DNA of 64,000 bases from Leptothermofonsia sichuanensis E412 (GTDB lineage: Bacteria > Cyanobacteriota > Cyanobacteriia > Leptolyngbyales > Leptolyngbyaceae). Under the pieces are notes generated by a model, which was not told where the DNA came from, made no database searches, and worked only from the letters and a program-made list of their open reading frames with translations. Location: the NCBI RefSeq assembly GCF_019891175.1, contig NZ_CP072600.1, positions 5,208,001 through 5,272,000 on the forward strand. Direction: 5' to 3'. Both the position numbers and the translations under genes were made by a program. Below are positions 54,745-64,000 of the stretch, piece by piece (within the stretch, counting starts at the first letter, position 1; each line of letters begins with the position of its first letter).

Positions 54745-55159
54745 GCTTTAACCGCTATAACCCCAGAACCCTTGAATTATGCACATCCCAGCAGTTTCAG
54801 GCGAATGACTGTATAGAAATTCTATCTGAACAGTAAACAAGCCTTTCTGAGCAAGGCTTACTCAGAAACGATCTCTGCTTACTCCTGATTCAGGATTACT
54901 ATAATTGCTTTTTAGGAAAGCTATATAATGGCACAAGATTTATGCTACGAGCCTGCATGTTCGCGAGTGTTCAGTTAGTATTTAGAATTATTGAAGTTTC
55001 AGCAAATACCCTGAGGCTACCTAAAATGGTAGTGTTCAGAGATATGGATTAGTTTGTCTTATGGTTGAAGGATCTATTTGATTCCGCTGTTCATGGCTTT
55101 TAATCCTTAAAACTCGTCGAAAGATTTGATTCATCCCATTCATATTCAGGAATAGTGAG
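54745..55159. other. Gene-free leader upstream of the response regulator
   Basis: 415 bp, fairly AT-rich. A weak hairpin AAGCCTT/AAGGCTT lies at 54839-54859 with nested TTTCTGAG/CTCAGAAA. No gene or clear promoter was identified. Confidence 0.35.
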
Positions 55160-55816
55160 TTGCCCAGCATGAAGGAAGCCAGTGTAGGAAATCATAAGCG
55201 TCTGTTGCTTATTGACGATGACCCTAACCTAATCTTGCTAGTCAAGGACTACCTGGAGTTCCGAGGTTATGAGGTGATCACGGCTGAGAACGGTCGGGAA
55301 GCGCTGGAAGTTTTAGAGTCTGACATTCCTGACATGATTATTTGTGATGTGATGATGCCTGAAATGGATGGGTATTCACTGGTGAAACACGTGCGGGAGG
55401 ATCCGCGCACCAGTTGGATTCCAGTTCTGTTTCTCTCTGCTAAAGGGCAAAGTCAGGATCGCGTCAAAGGCTTAAATACGGGTGCCGATGTCTATATGGT
55501 CAAACCCTTTGAGCCAGAGGAACTGGTCGCCCAGGTAGAATCATCTCTGAAGCAGGCTGCCCGGATTGCTGAGCGTCCTGGCAGAAGCTCCGATAATGCG
55601 CCTAAGATTCAGGTGCCCTTTGATGTGGAGTTGACTCCAACGGAGTTGCGGGTGGTTCAGTTTGTGGCGCGAGGGATGGCAAACCGGGAAATTGCCGATG
55701 AGTTAAACGTTAGCCAGCGAACCATTGAAAGTCACGTCAGCAACATGCTGGGTAAGACAGGACTGCACAACCGGACTGAGCTGGCACGGTGGGCAATTGA
55801 GAATAATATGGCGTAA
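55160..55816 (+). CDS. NarL-type response regulator, Rre1/Ycf29-like
   Basis: 218 residues. The receiver domain has D20/D21, phospho-acceptor D63 in IICDVMMPEMDGY, S93 and K115. The GAD-VYMVKPFEPEELVAQVE part and the LuxR-type HTH (LTPTELRVVQFVARGMANREIA, then SQRTIESHVSNML) strongly resemble the Rre1 (Ycf29) stress regulator of cyanobacteria and plastids. TTG 55160 is preceded by AGGA at a good distance; ATG 55169 is the alternative. No cognate kinase is next to it. Confidence 0.82.
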   Translation: MPSMKEASVGNHKRLLLIDDDPNLILLVKDYLEFRGYEVITAENGREALEVLESDIPDMIICDVMMPEMDGYSLVKHVREDPRTSWIPVLFLSAKGQSQDRVKGLNTGADVYMVKPFEPEELVAQVESSLKQAARIAERPGRSSDNAPKIQVPFDVELTPTELRVVQFVARGMANREIADELNVSQRTIESHVSNMLGKTGLHNRTELARWAIENNMA

Positions 55817-55845
55817 TCAATATGGCGTAATCATTGATGGCATCG

Positions 55846-56757
55846 TCAGGAGCGCCGGACGTTCATACAGCACCAATCCTGCCGTTTCCAGAGGGCCGCC
55901 ACAATCCAACCGTTTTCTTCTAAGGTGTCGGCAACAGGCTTCACCTGATCCAGCAGGATACCGCTGAGGATACCCCAGGCCTTTGGTTTGGTAATGGCAG
56001 TCATCCCCGGAATCAGGTCAATAATGACTTCCGCCAAAATGTTGCTGACAACGCCATCTAGGGGAGTCTGGCTCATCTGTGCTATCCGGTCTACACTGCC
56101 CTGCTCTACAACCAACCTGTCAGGATCAATCTGGTTTAGTTCCCGGTTTTCCAATGTTGACTTGACGGCCAGCGGATCGGTATCTACGGCATACACTTTT
56201 TTAGCCCCCAGTAGAATAGCCCCAATCGAGAGAATGCCGGAGCCGCAGCCAACATCGGCAATCGTTAACCCTTCACTGTCACCGGGCTGATCTTGAAAGG
56301 GAGAAGCTAACCGCATTTCAAGCGATTCCAGACATAGCTGGGTAGTGGGGTGATCCCCAGTCCCAAAGGCAACTCCTGGTTCCAGGCGCAGCAGGATACG
56401 CTCAGACTGGTCCGGCACAGGTAGCCAGGCAGGATAAATCAGGAAGCGATCGCCCACTTCCTGAGGTTGCCAGTGCTGCTTCCAGGTGCTTGCCCAGTCT
56501 TCCTCATCAATCAAATCCCACTGAACGGCTGGTACGGGTTGACCGATACAGAGGGCATCCTGACGCAGCAGGAGTGAAAGGGCGGCCAGATCCAGCACAT
56601 GGGCCTGATCTTGAGGCAGGTAGGCACAAATCAGACAGGAGTAACCTTTTTTCTCCGTTGAGGTTCCCCGACAGCCAAACTCCTCTAACCGCCAGAAGAT
56701 TACCTCCTCCAGAGCCAGATCACAGAGAACTCGAATTTCCCACCAGCTACTTGCCAT
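55846..56757 (-). CDS. prmA: Ribosomal protein L11 methyltransferase
   Basis: 303 residues. N-terminal L11-binding part [25 protein letters not shown], linker [20 protein letters not shown], then the methyltransferase domain: [33 protein letters not shown] (SAM site) and [11 protein letters not shown]. It trimethylates L11. It follows serA on the same strand with an 83-bp gap containing a tandem AGTTCAGAG repeat (about 56760-56785). Confidence 0.93.
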   Translation of the reverse strand: MASSWWEIRVLCDLALEEVIFWRLEEFGCRGTSTEKKGYSCLICAYLPQDQAHVLDLAALSLLLRQDALCIGQPVPAVQWDLIDEEDWASTWKQHWQPQEVGDRFLIYPAWLPVPDQSERILLRLEPGVAFGTGDHPTTQLCLESLEMRLASPFQDQPGDSEGLTIADVGCGSGILSIGAILLGAKKVYAVDTDPLAVKSTLENRELNQIDPDRLVVEQGSVDRIAQMSQTPLDGVVSNILAEVIIDLIPGMTAITKPKAWGILSGILLDQVKPVADTLEENGWIVAALWKRQDWCCMNVRRS

Positions 56758-56840
56758 AGAGTTCAGAGTTCAGAGTTCAGAGTTTTGAATTCAGAGGGCG
56801 AACGTCAACTCAACACTCAAAACTCAATGCTCAAAACGTC

Positions 56841-58421
56841 TCATAACGTTACCGTATAAGCCTCCCGAATGCCCGGAACCTTCAGGATTTCACTTAAAAT
56901 CCCTTCAGGCAGAGGGTCATCAATGCTCAGCACCATAACGGCATCACCTCTGACAATCTTACGCCCTACCTGCATACTGGCGATATTGACATTAAAACTA
57001 CCCAGCAGCGACCCGATCTTGCCGATAATTCCCGGCATGTCCCGGTGCAGGGTAAACAGCATATAGCGATTGGGTGGAACGTTGACTGGAAACTCATCCA
57101 CACTGGTGATCCGCATTTCTGACTCACCCAGCAGTGCCCCACTGACTGAGTGTTCACCCAGGGACCCCGTCGCTGTCAGCAGCAGGGACCCCGTATAGTC
57201 TCGAATCGTAGCATCGCGGGTTTCGATCACATGAATCCCTCTTTCTTTGGCTTCCAGGCTGGCATTCACATAGTTAACCCGTTCCTGTAACGCATGGGAG
57301 AGCAACCCTTTCAGGGCGGCCACCACAATTGGTTGGCTTTGATTGGTTGCCAGTTCACCCTGGAGCCGGATATTAAGCGACTCAATTCGCCCTCCCGCCA
57401 GTTGGGCAACCAGATTGCCCAGGGTTTCTGCCAGTTGCAGATAGGGGCGCAGTTGTTCCAGCAGGTCAGGGCGCAACCCGGGAATATTGACGGCTGAACG
57501 GGCCGGTAAGCCGAGCAACACATCTCGAATTTGCTCCGCCACATCGATCGCCACATTCACCTGGGCTTCTTCGGTTGAGGCTCCCAGGTGAGGGGTCATG
57601 ACAATTTCCTTGCCCAGTTCTTTCAGTGGCGATTCCTTCAGCGGCTCTTCTTCGTAAACATCCAGTGCCGCCCCAGCAATTTTTCCAGCTTTCAGTGCCT
57701 CTGCCAGCGCGATTTCATCAATAATGCCGCCCCGGGCACAGTTAATGATGCGGGCAGTTGGCTTCATTTTGGCGATCGCCGCGGCATTGATCAAATGCTT
57801 CGTTTCTGGCGTTTTGGGGATATGCAGCGTAATGTAGTCCGCTTCCTGAAACAGCAAATCCAGGTCAACCAGACGACAACTCAACTGCTCGGCACGGTCG
57901 TGGGAAATGAAGGGATCGTAAGCCAGTAGCTTCATCCCCATGGCTCTGGCGACCGTAGCCACATGGGCACCAATTTTGCCTAAACCCACAATACCCAGGG
58001 TTTTTTTATAAACTTCAACCCCCGTATAACTTTTGCGATCCCACTGACCGCTCTTAACCGATTGGTTGGCATCCGCTATGTAGCGGGACATCGCCATCAT
58101 CAATGCCAGAGCGTGCTCAGCCGCTGCGATCGTGTTGCCCTCAGGGGAATTGACAACCACGATCCCCTTTCGGGTAGCTGCCATTACATCCACATTATCA
58201 ACACCAACCCCGGCTCGACCAATGATTTTAAGGTTGTCACCGGCTTCAATCACCTCTTTAGTAACGCGAGTACCAGAGCGAATCATGAGGGCGTCATAGG
58301 CTGGAATCGTGCGTATCAGGTCTTCAGGGGACAAATCAGTCTTGACATCAACCTGGGCTACCTGGGAAAGGATATCGATCCCAACCTGGTCAATCGGGTC
58401 TGAAACTAAAACTTTAGGCAT
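56841..58421 (-). CDS. serA: D-3-phosphoglycerate dehydrogenase
   Basis: 526 residues, the long three-domain form. NAD-binding GLGKIGAHVATVARAMGM, catalytic INCARGGIIDE and TPHLGASTEEAQ, an intervening domain, and a C-terminal ACT domain (about 452-526) for serine feedback. First step of serine synthesis from 3-phosphoglycerate. Start ATG gives MPKVLVSDPIDQVG, as expected. Confidence 0.95.
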   Translation of the reverse strand: MPKVLVSDPIDQVGIDILSQVAQVDVKTDLSPEDLIRTIPAYDALMIRSGTRVTKEVIEAGDNLKIIGRAGVGVDNVDVMAATRKGIVVVNSPEGNTIAAAEHALALMMAMSRYIADANQSVKSGQWDRKSYTGVEVYKKTLGIVGLGKIGAHVATVARAMGMKLLAYDPFISHDRAEQLSCRLVDLDLLFQEADYITLHIPKTPETKHLINAAAIAKMKPTARIINCARGGIIDEIALAEALKAGKIAGAALDVYEEEPLKESPLKELGKEIVMTPHLGASTEEAQVNVAIDVAEQIRDVLLGLPARSAVNIPGLRPDLLEQLRPYLQLAETLGNLVAQLAGGRIESLNIRLQGELATNQSQPIVVAALKGLLSHALQERVNYVNASLEAKERGIHVIETRDATIRDYTGSLLLTATGSLGEHSVSGALLGESEMRITSVDEFPVNVPPNRYMLFTLHRDMPGIIGKIGSLLGSFNVNIASMQVGRKIVRGDAVMVLSIDDPLPEGILSEILKVPGIREAYTVTL

Positions 58422-59084
58422 GGCAAGCTAGGGAATACAACAGAATGTGCCTTAGAAAACACTTGAAAAACATGTAAGAGACACCAAACCAGCGACCACC
58501 ATCAAAGGTATCAACCCAACCATAAAGGCTTTTTTCTTTGAGGTAGAGCGAACAGTTACTGGCAGGCAGAATCTTTAAATTACGTCATTTTGGACCGTAA
58601 TTAATCGAAGAAACCTGATTTTTTAATCTCAGAGAAAGGGGAGAAGAGAGGAGGGAGAAGAGAGGAGGGAGAAGCGAGAAGTGAGGAGTGAGAAGTGAGG
58701 GGTTGGGGTTGGGGGAAAGGAGAAGTTGGTTATTAGAGGGACAAGCGTTCTGAGTAGAAAGTTGAAAGTGAAAGTTGAAAGTCGGGAGTGGAGTGTTGAG
58801 TGCTGAGAGTTCGGGTTTGGGGGTTGGAGTGTTCAGGAAACCCTGATTCATCGTCCCTAAAACCAGTATTTACATAAAAATCAGGACCTTCTGACTTCTA
58901 GGTAGAAAGTCTCGCTTTTATCATTGGAGGTGAGCGCAGTTCATGGGGTACTGACTTCTGACTTCTGATTTCTGACTTCTGACGCCTCCCTCCTCTCTTC
59001 TCTCTTCTCTCTTCTCTCTTCCCTCACTGCCCCATAGTGAACCTACCCTGCTAGGCTGGTAATGGAAGCGTGCTGATTGATCCC
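58422..59084. other. Repeat-rich spacer between serA and the 59085 gene
   Basis: About 660 bp without a supported gene. It includes purine-rich heptamer-like runs (58630-58700; pyrimidine on the serA coding strand), GAAAGTTGAAAGT repeats (58755-58785) and a CTCTCTTCTCTCTTC run (58985-59025; pyrimidine on the strand of the next gene). It must contain both divergent promoters. Confidence 0.55.
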
Positions 59085-59606
59085 ATGAATTATCTTGTGG
59101 CTGTGTTAAGCGATCGCATTCAGGCAGAATCCGCCTACTGTGCCCTGGAGAAAGAAGGCTTGCCCATGGAGAATGTGGCGATTTTGGGCCGGGGTTATCT
59201 GAGTGCCGACGAGTACGGCTTAATTGATCCGAAGGAAGAAGCGGGCAAACTGGCAAAGCTGATGTCTTCCTGGCTGATCCCGTTCGGTTTTGTCGCTGGC
59301 TATGTGTTTAGCCTGAGCACCGGACTCAATACCTTTGCCTGGGCGGGAGAACTGGGGAATCATTTGATTGGGGGGTTGCTGGGAGCGATCGCGGGGGCAA
59401 TGGGTAGCTTTTTTGTGGGAGGTGGAGTTGGGCTGGTTCTGGGCGGCGGTGATGCATTACCTTACCGTAACCGCTTAAATGCTGGAAAATATCTGGTTGT
59501 GGTGAGGGGATCGGAAGCCCTGACGAAGCAAGCCACCAGAATTTTGCGCCAGTTTGACCCGGAAAACATTCAGGGATATGCGGATCCTGCTGGGAACGCT
59601 TTATAA
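59085..59606 (+). CDS. Small glycine-rich membrane protein (conserved cyanobacterial)
   Basis: 173 residues from ATG 59085 (MNYLVAVLSDRIQAESAY); a GTG at 59070 is possible. The N-terminal 50 residues resemble the general-stress-protein 17M-type alpha/beta start; the middle is two hydrophobic stretches rich in Gly (about 68-85 and 95-127). A second alpha/beta piece KYLVVVRGSEALTKQA follows. Function unknown. Convergent with the GAF gene 30 bp away. Confidence 0.7.
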   Translation: MNYLVAVLSDRIQAESAYCALEKEGLPMENVAILGRGYLSADEYGLIDPKEEAGKLAKLMSSWLIPFGFVAGYVFSLSTGLNTFAWAGELGNHLIGGLLGAIAGAMGSFFVGGGVGLVLGGGDALPYRNRLNAGKYLVVVRGSEALTKQATRILRQFDPENIQGYADPAGNAL

Positions 59607-59635
59607 AGCAGCGAACAAAAGGCAGAGGGCAGCCA

Positions 59636-62437
59636 TCACTGGGGCTTAGTCGTTCCCGAACGATTCGTACCTGCCAGGGGAAGAACCAGACGGCTGAGGA
59701 TGCGATTGTCCTCCAGTTTGTAGAGATTAAACTCGCCTCCAATTTGCTTCATCAGCGTCTGGCAAATCAACAGATGCAAACCGGGGGGATAATCCAGCAA
59801 CGATGGTGCCAGTACGTCCATCATCCGTCCAGATTCAAGTTCCTGGAACAACTGGGGATCCACGTTTCCATTGTCAGTAATTGAGATTTCCAGCCAGCGA
59901 TTGTCAATCTGGCGGCACCAGATATCGATCCGGCTACCAGACTGCGATCGCTCACAGGCGATTAACAGCAGTTCGTAGATTACCAGTTCCATTTTGACCA
60001 CATCGCCCTGGATCGTCAGGTTGGTTTCATTGTGGACCTGGGACCAGAGTTGGCGTTGTTTAATCAGGGTATCTACCCGCTCCAATGCCCGCTTTAATAA
60101 CGTGATCAGAGAAATGGTTTGGGTGGAGATGCGAGTGTGCCACAGTTCTTCCTGAATCAGTTGGGGCAGCGTGCCGATGGATTCTGTCAGTTGCTTCAGT
60201 GCCTGTTGCTGGCGAGTGCTGAACAGGGGATCTTTTGGATTGCCCAACTGATTTAGCCGTTGCAGGCTGGTGGTCAACGCTCGATATAGCTCTTCCAACC
60301 GACGATGTTTATACCAGTTCAGTTGTTCCAGTTCCTCTCGTTGGGTCGAGAAGGTGAGGGTCAGGTTGAGATAGCGACGGGACCAGGCAAGCTGGCTGAC
60401 CAGCGTGCCAAATGCACTTAGGTAGCGCTCTGACCAGTGGCGATCAGCAACATCCGCCACCACTACGATCCCTGTGGGTTCGTGTTCTGGTGCAGTGCGC
60501 AGTGTCAGGGTCAACACCTGACCAATCCCCAGCCCGGAAAGCCACTGGCGGGTGTCAAACGGGATATCCTCAATGGGCAATGATAGAAGACCATCGCTTT
60601 TCAGTGTCCACCGCACCAGGACATCGGTATGGATTGGAATCTCCTGATCCAGGTTGATCCCAAAGCGATCGTTGGTGATGACTGCATTTCTGATATAAGC
60701 TGTTTCCTGCCCAGGAAGCCAGGTGATGAGGGCAATCAGGGGGACCTGAAGCACCTGGGAAATTTGCTGGAGTGCAGACCGTTCCAGAACCTCAAGCTGG
60801 GGAGTTTGCTGGAGCATGGTCAGCCCCCACTGAATCGTCTGCATAATTTTTTGCTGATGCTCGTTCTGTTTCTGCAACTGCCACTGATGCAGGATCAAGC
60901 CAATTTGCTGGCTAACGACCCTGACCAGATCCCGTTCGTTGCGGCTCCAGGTGCGGGGGGTTTCATGGCAAATCACTACGATTCCTTCCAGGGGTTGCCC
61001 AATTGAGGTGTGGCACAGTAGCATTGCCCGGACTCCCAGTTCTAACAGGCGATCGCGCCATGCCAGCAAGCGCAGATCCCCATCCAGATTTTCCAGCCCG
61101 ACAGGTTCCAGACTTTTTTCCAGTAAGTTGTAATCCGTCTCATTTAAGGCATCCAGGGGGGTACTCAAATGTCGGCGGTTACTGGGCTGACTTTGATAGC
61201 AAATTTCAAACCTGGCCTGATCCCGGTCATAGACCAGTACCAGAAAACGCTCGGCTCTCAGCCGTTTACAAAGCTGGTCAGCGGACATTTTCAGGGTTGC
61301 CTTCCAGTCATCGTCACTGTAGATGGAATGGGCAATTTCGGCAGTCAATGCCTGATCCATCCGAATCTGGTCAATCGATTGTTCCATCTCGTCCAGGGGG
61401 GCAATCAGGGCTACAATCTGGGCGGCTCCCCGGACATAGTTTTTCTCTTCATCCTCCCAGATGCGAGGTTCGGTGCCTTCCACTGCCAGAAACCCCAGAA
61501 GTTCGTTCTGAAACAGAATGGGAGCTGCCAGCAGCGATCGCGCCCGAATTTGCTGCATTAATCGACTGGTGGTATCTGCCTTGAGAGAACTGTGGGCTTC
61601 GCCAATGGAGACAATTTGATCGGAAAGTAAGGCCTGGTAAAAGCCGCTGACCTCCTGCACAGTGATTCCAGAGGCAGGCTGGTTCGCCTCGCTAAACCCC
61701 GTTGCTTTTTGGCGATTGCCGACTCTGCGCCAGAAGTAGCGTCGTTCTCGCTCAAACCAGTAAACGCTGGTGCGATGGGGATGAATAAACTGGTGGGTTT
61801 CTTCTACAATCGCTTCCAGCCGCGCTCCCAGTCCTGGAAGCGATCGCAACTTCGTTAACAATGCCAGCAGAGGCTGGTCCGGGCGTTTGGTCTGCTGTCG
61901 TTGCCACTCGACTTCAATTTGGTAAAGTGCCGTTCCCAGTCCTCCCAGAACCATGGATAGGCGAGCTTTTTCATCGGTTTTGGGAGCCACTCCCCAATGG
62001 GGGGTGCCTAATAACGTGACCCCATAGCAGCGGTCTTTATAGCGAATTGGAAAAACGACCGTGCCCTGGATGTTGTAACTCTGGGCTACCCTGCGCCACT
62101 CCCCCGCCCGGATCTCTTCCCGTAGATCGGGAACGGCCAGGGGGCGCTGCTGAATAACAACTTGCTCTAAAATGTCACCGGGATTGAGGGCAAACCGTTG
62201 TTTAAGCAGCCCCACCTCTCCTGAAGGCGTAGTTCCCCCTTTCCCATAGAGCCGATGCTCCAGTCGGTCATAAAGCCCGATCCAGATCAGGTCATAGTCA
62301 AATTCTGCCCGGAGATGATTTAAAACGGTATCGATCAGAACGTCGGAATTTTCTTCTTCCCGCAGGGTTTGCAGAACACGTCCCAGGGAGACTAACTGTT
62401 TATCATATTGGGCGTTTGGCTCTTTCTGTTGAACCAT
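59636..62437 (-). CDS. Multi-GAF sensor protein with decayed histidine-kinase end
   Basis: 933 residues, soluble. Four GAF-like domains (about 15-165, 200-355, 375-530 and 545-690) precede a helical region and a HATPase-like end (about 810-920). No phospho-accepting His motif is seen in the helical part. In the ATPase the N box reads ELLLIACERSQ, without the essential Asn; ITDNGNVDPQLF keeps a G1-like DNG, and no G2 box follows. It is therefore likely a pseudo-kinase or scaffold that reads small molecules through GAF domains. No chromophore-binding Cys context was recognised. Confidence 0.75.
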   Translation of the reverse strand: MVQQKEPNAQYDKQLVSLGRVLQTLREEENSDVLIDTVLNHLRAEFDYDLIWIGLYDRLEHRLYGKGGTTPSGEVGLLKQRFALNPGDILEQVVIQQRPLAVPDLREEIRAGEWRRVAQSYNIQGTVVFPIRYKDRCYGVTLLGTPHWGVAPKTDEKARLSMVLGGLGTALYQIEVEWQRQQTKRPDQPLLALLTKLRSLPGLGARLEAIVEETHQFIHPHRTSVYWFERERRYFWRRVGNRQKATGFSEANQPASGITVQEVSGFYQALLSDQIVSIGEAHSSLKADTTSRLMQQIRARSLLAAPILFQNELLGFLAVEGTEPRIWEDEEKNYVRGAAQIVALIAPLDEMEQSIDQIRMDQALTAEIAHSIYSDDDWKATLKMSADQLCKRLRAERFLVLVYDRDQARFEICYQSQPSNRRHLSTPLDALNETDYNLLEKSLEPVGLENLDGDLRLLAWRDRLLELGVRAMLLCHTSIGQPLEGIVVICHETPRTWSRNERDLVRVVSQQIGLILHQWQLQKQNEHQQKIMQTIQWGLTMLQQTPQLEVLERSALQQISQVLQVPLIALITWLPGQETAYIRNAVITNDRFGINLDQEIPIHTDVLVRWTLKSDGLLSLPIEDIPFDTRQWLSGLGIGQVLTLTLRTAPEHEPTGIVVVADVADRHWSERYLSAFGTLVSQLAWSRRYLNLTLTFSTQREELEQLNWYKHRRLEELYRALTTSLQRLNQLGNPKDPLFSTRQQQALKQLTESIGTLPQLIQEELWHTRISTQTISLITLLKRALERVDTLIKQRQLWSQVHNETNLTIQGDVVKMELVIYELLLIACERSQSGSRIDIWCRQIDNRWLEISITDNGNVDPQLFQELESGRMMDVLAPSLLDYPPGLHLLICQTLMKQIGGEFNLYKLEDNRILSRLVLPLAGTNRSGTTKPQ

Positions 62438-62610
62438 GTGATAAGAGCGGCAGATAGGCTAATACAACTAGAGTAATGAGCAGAACCGATCCGGTGCAAA
62501 GAGATACAAAGTAAAAATTTACACAGTAACCACCTGGGTAAAGCAAATTGTTCGATAGCCTTACCTTCAGATAGGATTGCTTCCATCCTAGTTGGTTTCT
62601 AATCGTTCAG

Positions 62611-63825
62611 ATGGATATTTATCGGGCTGCTATTCGTCCAATTCTATTCTCCGGATTCAATACCGATCCGGAGTGGCTTCACCAACAATCGTTAACGATC
62701 CTGGGCTGGCTTGATCGCAATCGCGATCGCCTCCCCAATCCCTGGATCTGCAACCAGCTACGGCAGACGTACAGATGTTCCGATTCCCGTCTGGCACAAA
62801 CCCTCTGGGGACTCCATTTCCCCAACCCAATTGGACTGGCTGCCGGGTTTGATAAAGATGGAGTTGCCTCTGGCATCTGGGCTGACCTGGGATTTGGGTT
62901 TGCCGAATTGGGCACCGTCACCCTGAAAGCGCAACCGGGTAACCCCCGTCCCCGTTTGTTTCGTCTGCCCCTGGATCGAGCGGCACTCAACCGGATGGGA
63001 TTTAACAATCAGGGAGCAGAGGCGATGGCAGCAAGGTTGAAGGCACGGTGGGGAAACCGGGTAGAGAACCGGGAACCGGGAACCGATGGCTCCTCCCCAA
63101 CCGCCGACTTCTCTTCCCTCTCTCCTCTCTCCTCTCTCCTCTCTCCTCTCTCCTCTCCCCTTGGCATCAACCTGGGCAAATCTAAAGTTACCCCTCTGGA
63201 GGAAGCCGCGGCAGATTATCTGGGTAGTTTTAAGCAGCTAAAAGACTGGGGTGATTATTTCGTGGTCAACGTGAGTTCGCCCAACACACCAGGATTGCGA
63301 TCGCTGCAAGCCACTGAAAACCTGGAACCCATCTTAAGCACACTCCAGACAGAAAACCAGGGACAGAAACCTCTGCTGCTCAAGATTGCACCCGATTTAG
63401 CCTGGGAGGAAATTGCAGCCGTTCTTGACCTGGCCCAGAAATACCATCTGGCGGGCATTATCGCCACCAACACCACCATTGCCCGGGATGGACTCAAAAC
63501 TGCCATCCTGAAAGCAACAGGCAACCCTATCCAGGAGGAACCTGGTGGCATCAGTGGCGCACCCCTGCGCCAGCGCTCTACAGAAGTCATTCGCTTTATC
63601 TATCAGAAAACCCGGGGTCAACTACCAATCATCGGCGTTGGGGGCATTTTTACGCCCGCAGATGCCTGGGAAAAAATCACGGCTGGTGCCAGCCTGATCC
63701 AGGTCTACACGGGCTGGATTTATGAAGGACCCTGGATGGTGCGGGAAATTCTGACAGGACTGTTGCAGAAACTGGAGGAACGAGGCATGGGCGCGATCGC
63801 AGAAGCGGTTGGGAAGGAGGCGTAA
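62611..63825 (+). CDS. pyrD: Dihydroorotate dehydrogenase (quinone), with a repeat-derived insertion
   Basis: 404 residues against about 340-380 usual for class 2. N-terminal membrane-binding helices, [70 protein letters not shown] and [15 protein letters not shown] all fit. Between ARLKARWGN and GINLGKSK, residues of about 149-184 are an added Ser/Pro/Leu-rich stretch coded by intergenic-type repeats including a heptamer run. It oxidises dihydroorotate to orotate for pyrimidine synthesis, passing electrons to quinone. Confidence 0.93.
   Translation: MDIYRAAIRPILFSGFNTDPEWLHQQSLTILGWLDRNRDRLPNPWICNQLRQTYRCSDSRLAQTLWGLHFPNPIGLAAGFDKDGVASGIWADLGFGFAELGTVTLKAQPGNPRPRLFRLPLDRAALNRMGFNNQGAEAMAARLKARWGNRVENREPGTDGSSPTADFSSLSPLSSLLSPLSSPLGINLGKSKVTPLEEAAADYLGSFKQLKDWGDYFVVNVSSPNTPGLRSLQATENLEPILSTLQTENQGQKPLLLKIAPDLAWEEIAAVLDLAQKYHLAGIIATNTTIARDGLKTAILKATGNPIQEEPGGISGAPLRQRSTEVIRFIYQKTRGQLPIIGVGGIFTPADAWEKITAGASLIQVYTGWIYEGPWMVREILTGLLQKLEERGMGAIAEAVGKEA
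63118..63159. repeat. Heptamer run inside pyrD (CTCTCTC, about 6 units)
   Basis: Five perfect units and one variant of CTCTCTC in the coding strand, encoding the [14 protein letters not shown] stretch. As 7 is not a multiple of 3, a one-unit change would shift the frame. Confidence 0.9.
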
Positions 63826-63942
63826 GGAAGGAGAGGGGAGAAGGGAGGAGGGAGGAGAGAGAAGGGAGGAGAGAGAAGGGAAGAGTTGTTGATTGTGGGT
63901 GGTTAGTTGCTTCTCACCTCCTATCCCCTCTCCCCTTACCCT

Positions 63943-64000
63943 TCACTGCGCCAGCTTAACAAAGACCCCTCCCCGCTGTACGCCTGACTGACTGCCATAG
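63943..64000 (-). CDS. Possible C-terminal end of a minus-strand gene (partial)
   Basis: On the minus strand a frame reads into the window with YGSQSGVQRGGVFVKLAQ followed by TGA at 63943-63945. Composition is protein-like, but another frame is also open for a similar length. Weak call. Confidence 0.3.
   Translation of the reverse strand, partial: YGSQSGVQRGGVFVKLAQ

Overview
The window reads as chromosomal DNA of a filamentous cyanobacterium of Leptolyngbya/Oscillatoriales type. The evidence is the very frequent GCGATCGC (HIP1) octamer inside genes, a set of recognisably cyanobacterial genes (monoglucosyldiacylglycerol synthase, an EbsA-type pilus protein, a Ycf29/Rre1-type regulator, cyanobacterial gas vesicle genes) and the abundant short dispersed and polypyrimidine repeats between genes. 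No rRNA, tRNA or CRISPR array was recognised.

0-15 kb is mostly housekeeping: the tail of a histidine kinase, a SpoT-like HD hydrolase, a divergent phytoene/squalene synthase relative, accD, truB, ebsA, a radical SAM gene overlapping mgdA, ssb, a NurA nuclease next to a FtsX-type permease, a truncated ZIP transporter and a thioredoxin-like lumenal protein. 15.6-18.8 kb is a minus-strand gas vesicle operon gvpA-gvpC-gvpN-gvpJ, in which GvpN and GvpC end in the same small winged-helix-like module. An IS630-family element lies just upstream, followed by a Uma2 nuclease gene, gyrA and a small secreted protein.

25-52 kb is an exopolysaccharide locus. A Wza-like exporter (minus strand) is separated by a 3-kb non-coding stretch, invaded by an IS4-family element, from a long plus-strand series. 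That series holds glycosyltransferases of the GT4 and GT2 types, a Wzc-type kinase/co-polymerase, a priming sugar transferase, an MsbA/HepA-like ABC exporter, an O-antigen-polymerase-like membrane protein, an acyltransferase and a PA14-containing glycosidase-like protein. No Wzx flippase is seen, so the locus mixes Wzy-type and ABC-type parts.

52.8-64 kb returns to single genes: DUF1036, a phosphodiester-glycosidase-like protein, a 2Fe-2S ferredoxin, the response regulator, prmA, serA, a small glycine-rich membrane protein, a GAF-repeat protein with a decayed kinase end, and pyrD.

The most unusual layer is the repeats. At least three MITE-like families (called R1, R2 and R3 here) with terminal inverted repeats are spread through intergenic DNA. 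One R1 copy has a perfect 10-bp target duplication, and another supplies the stop codon of a glycosyltransferase gene. Heptamer/14-mer polypyrimidine arrays sit directly before start codons, and similar intergenic-looking sequence has been absorbed in frame into pyrD and into a double-glycosyltransferase gene.
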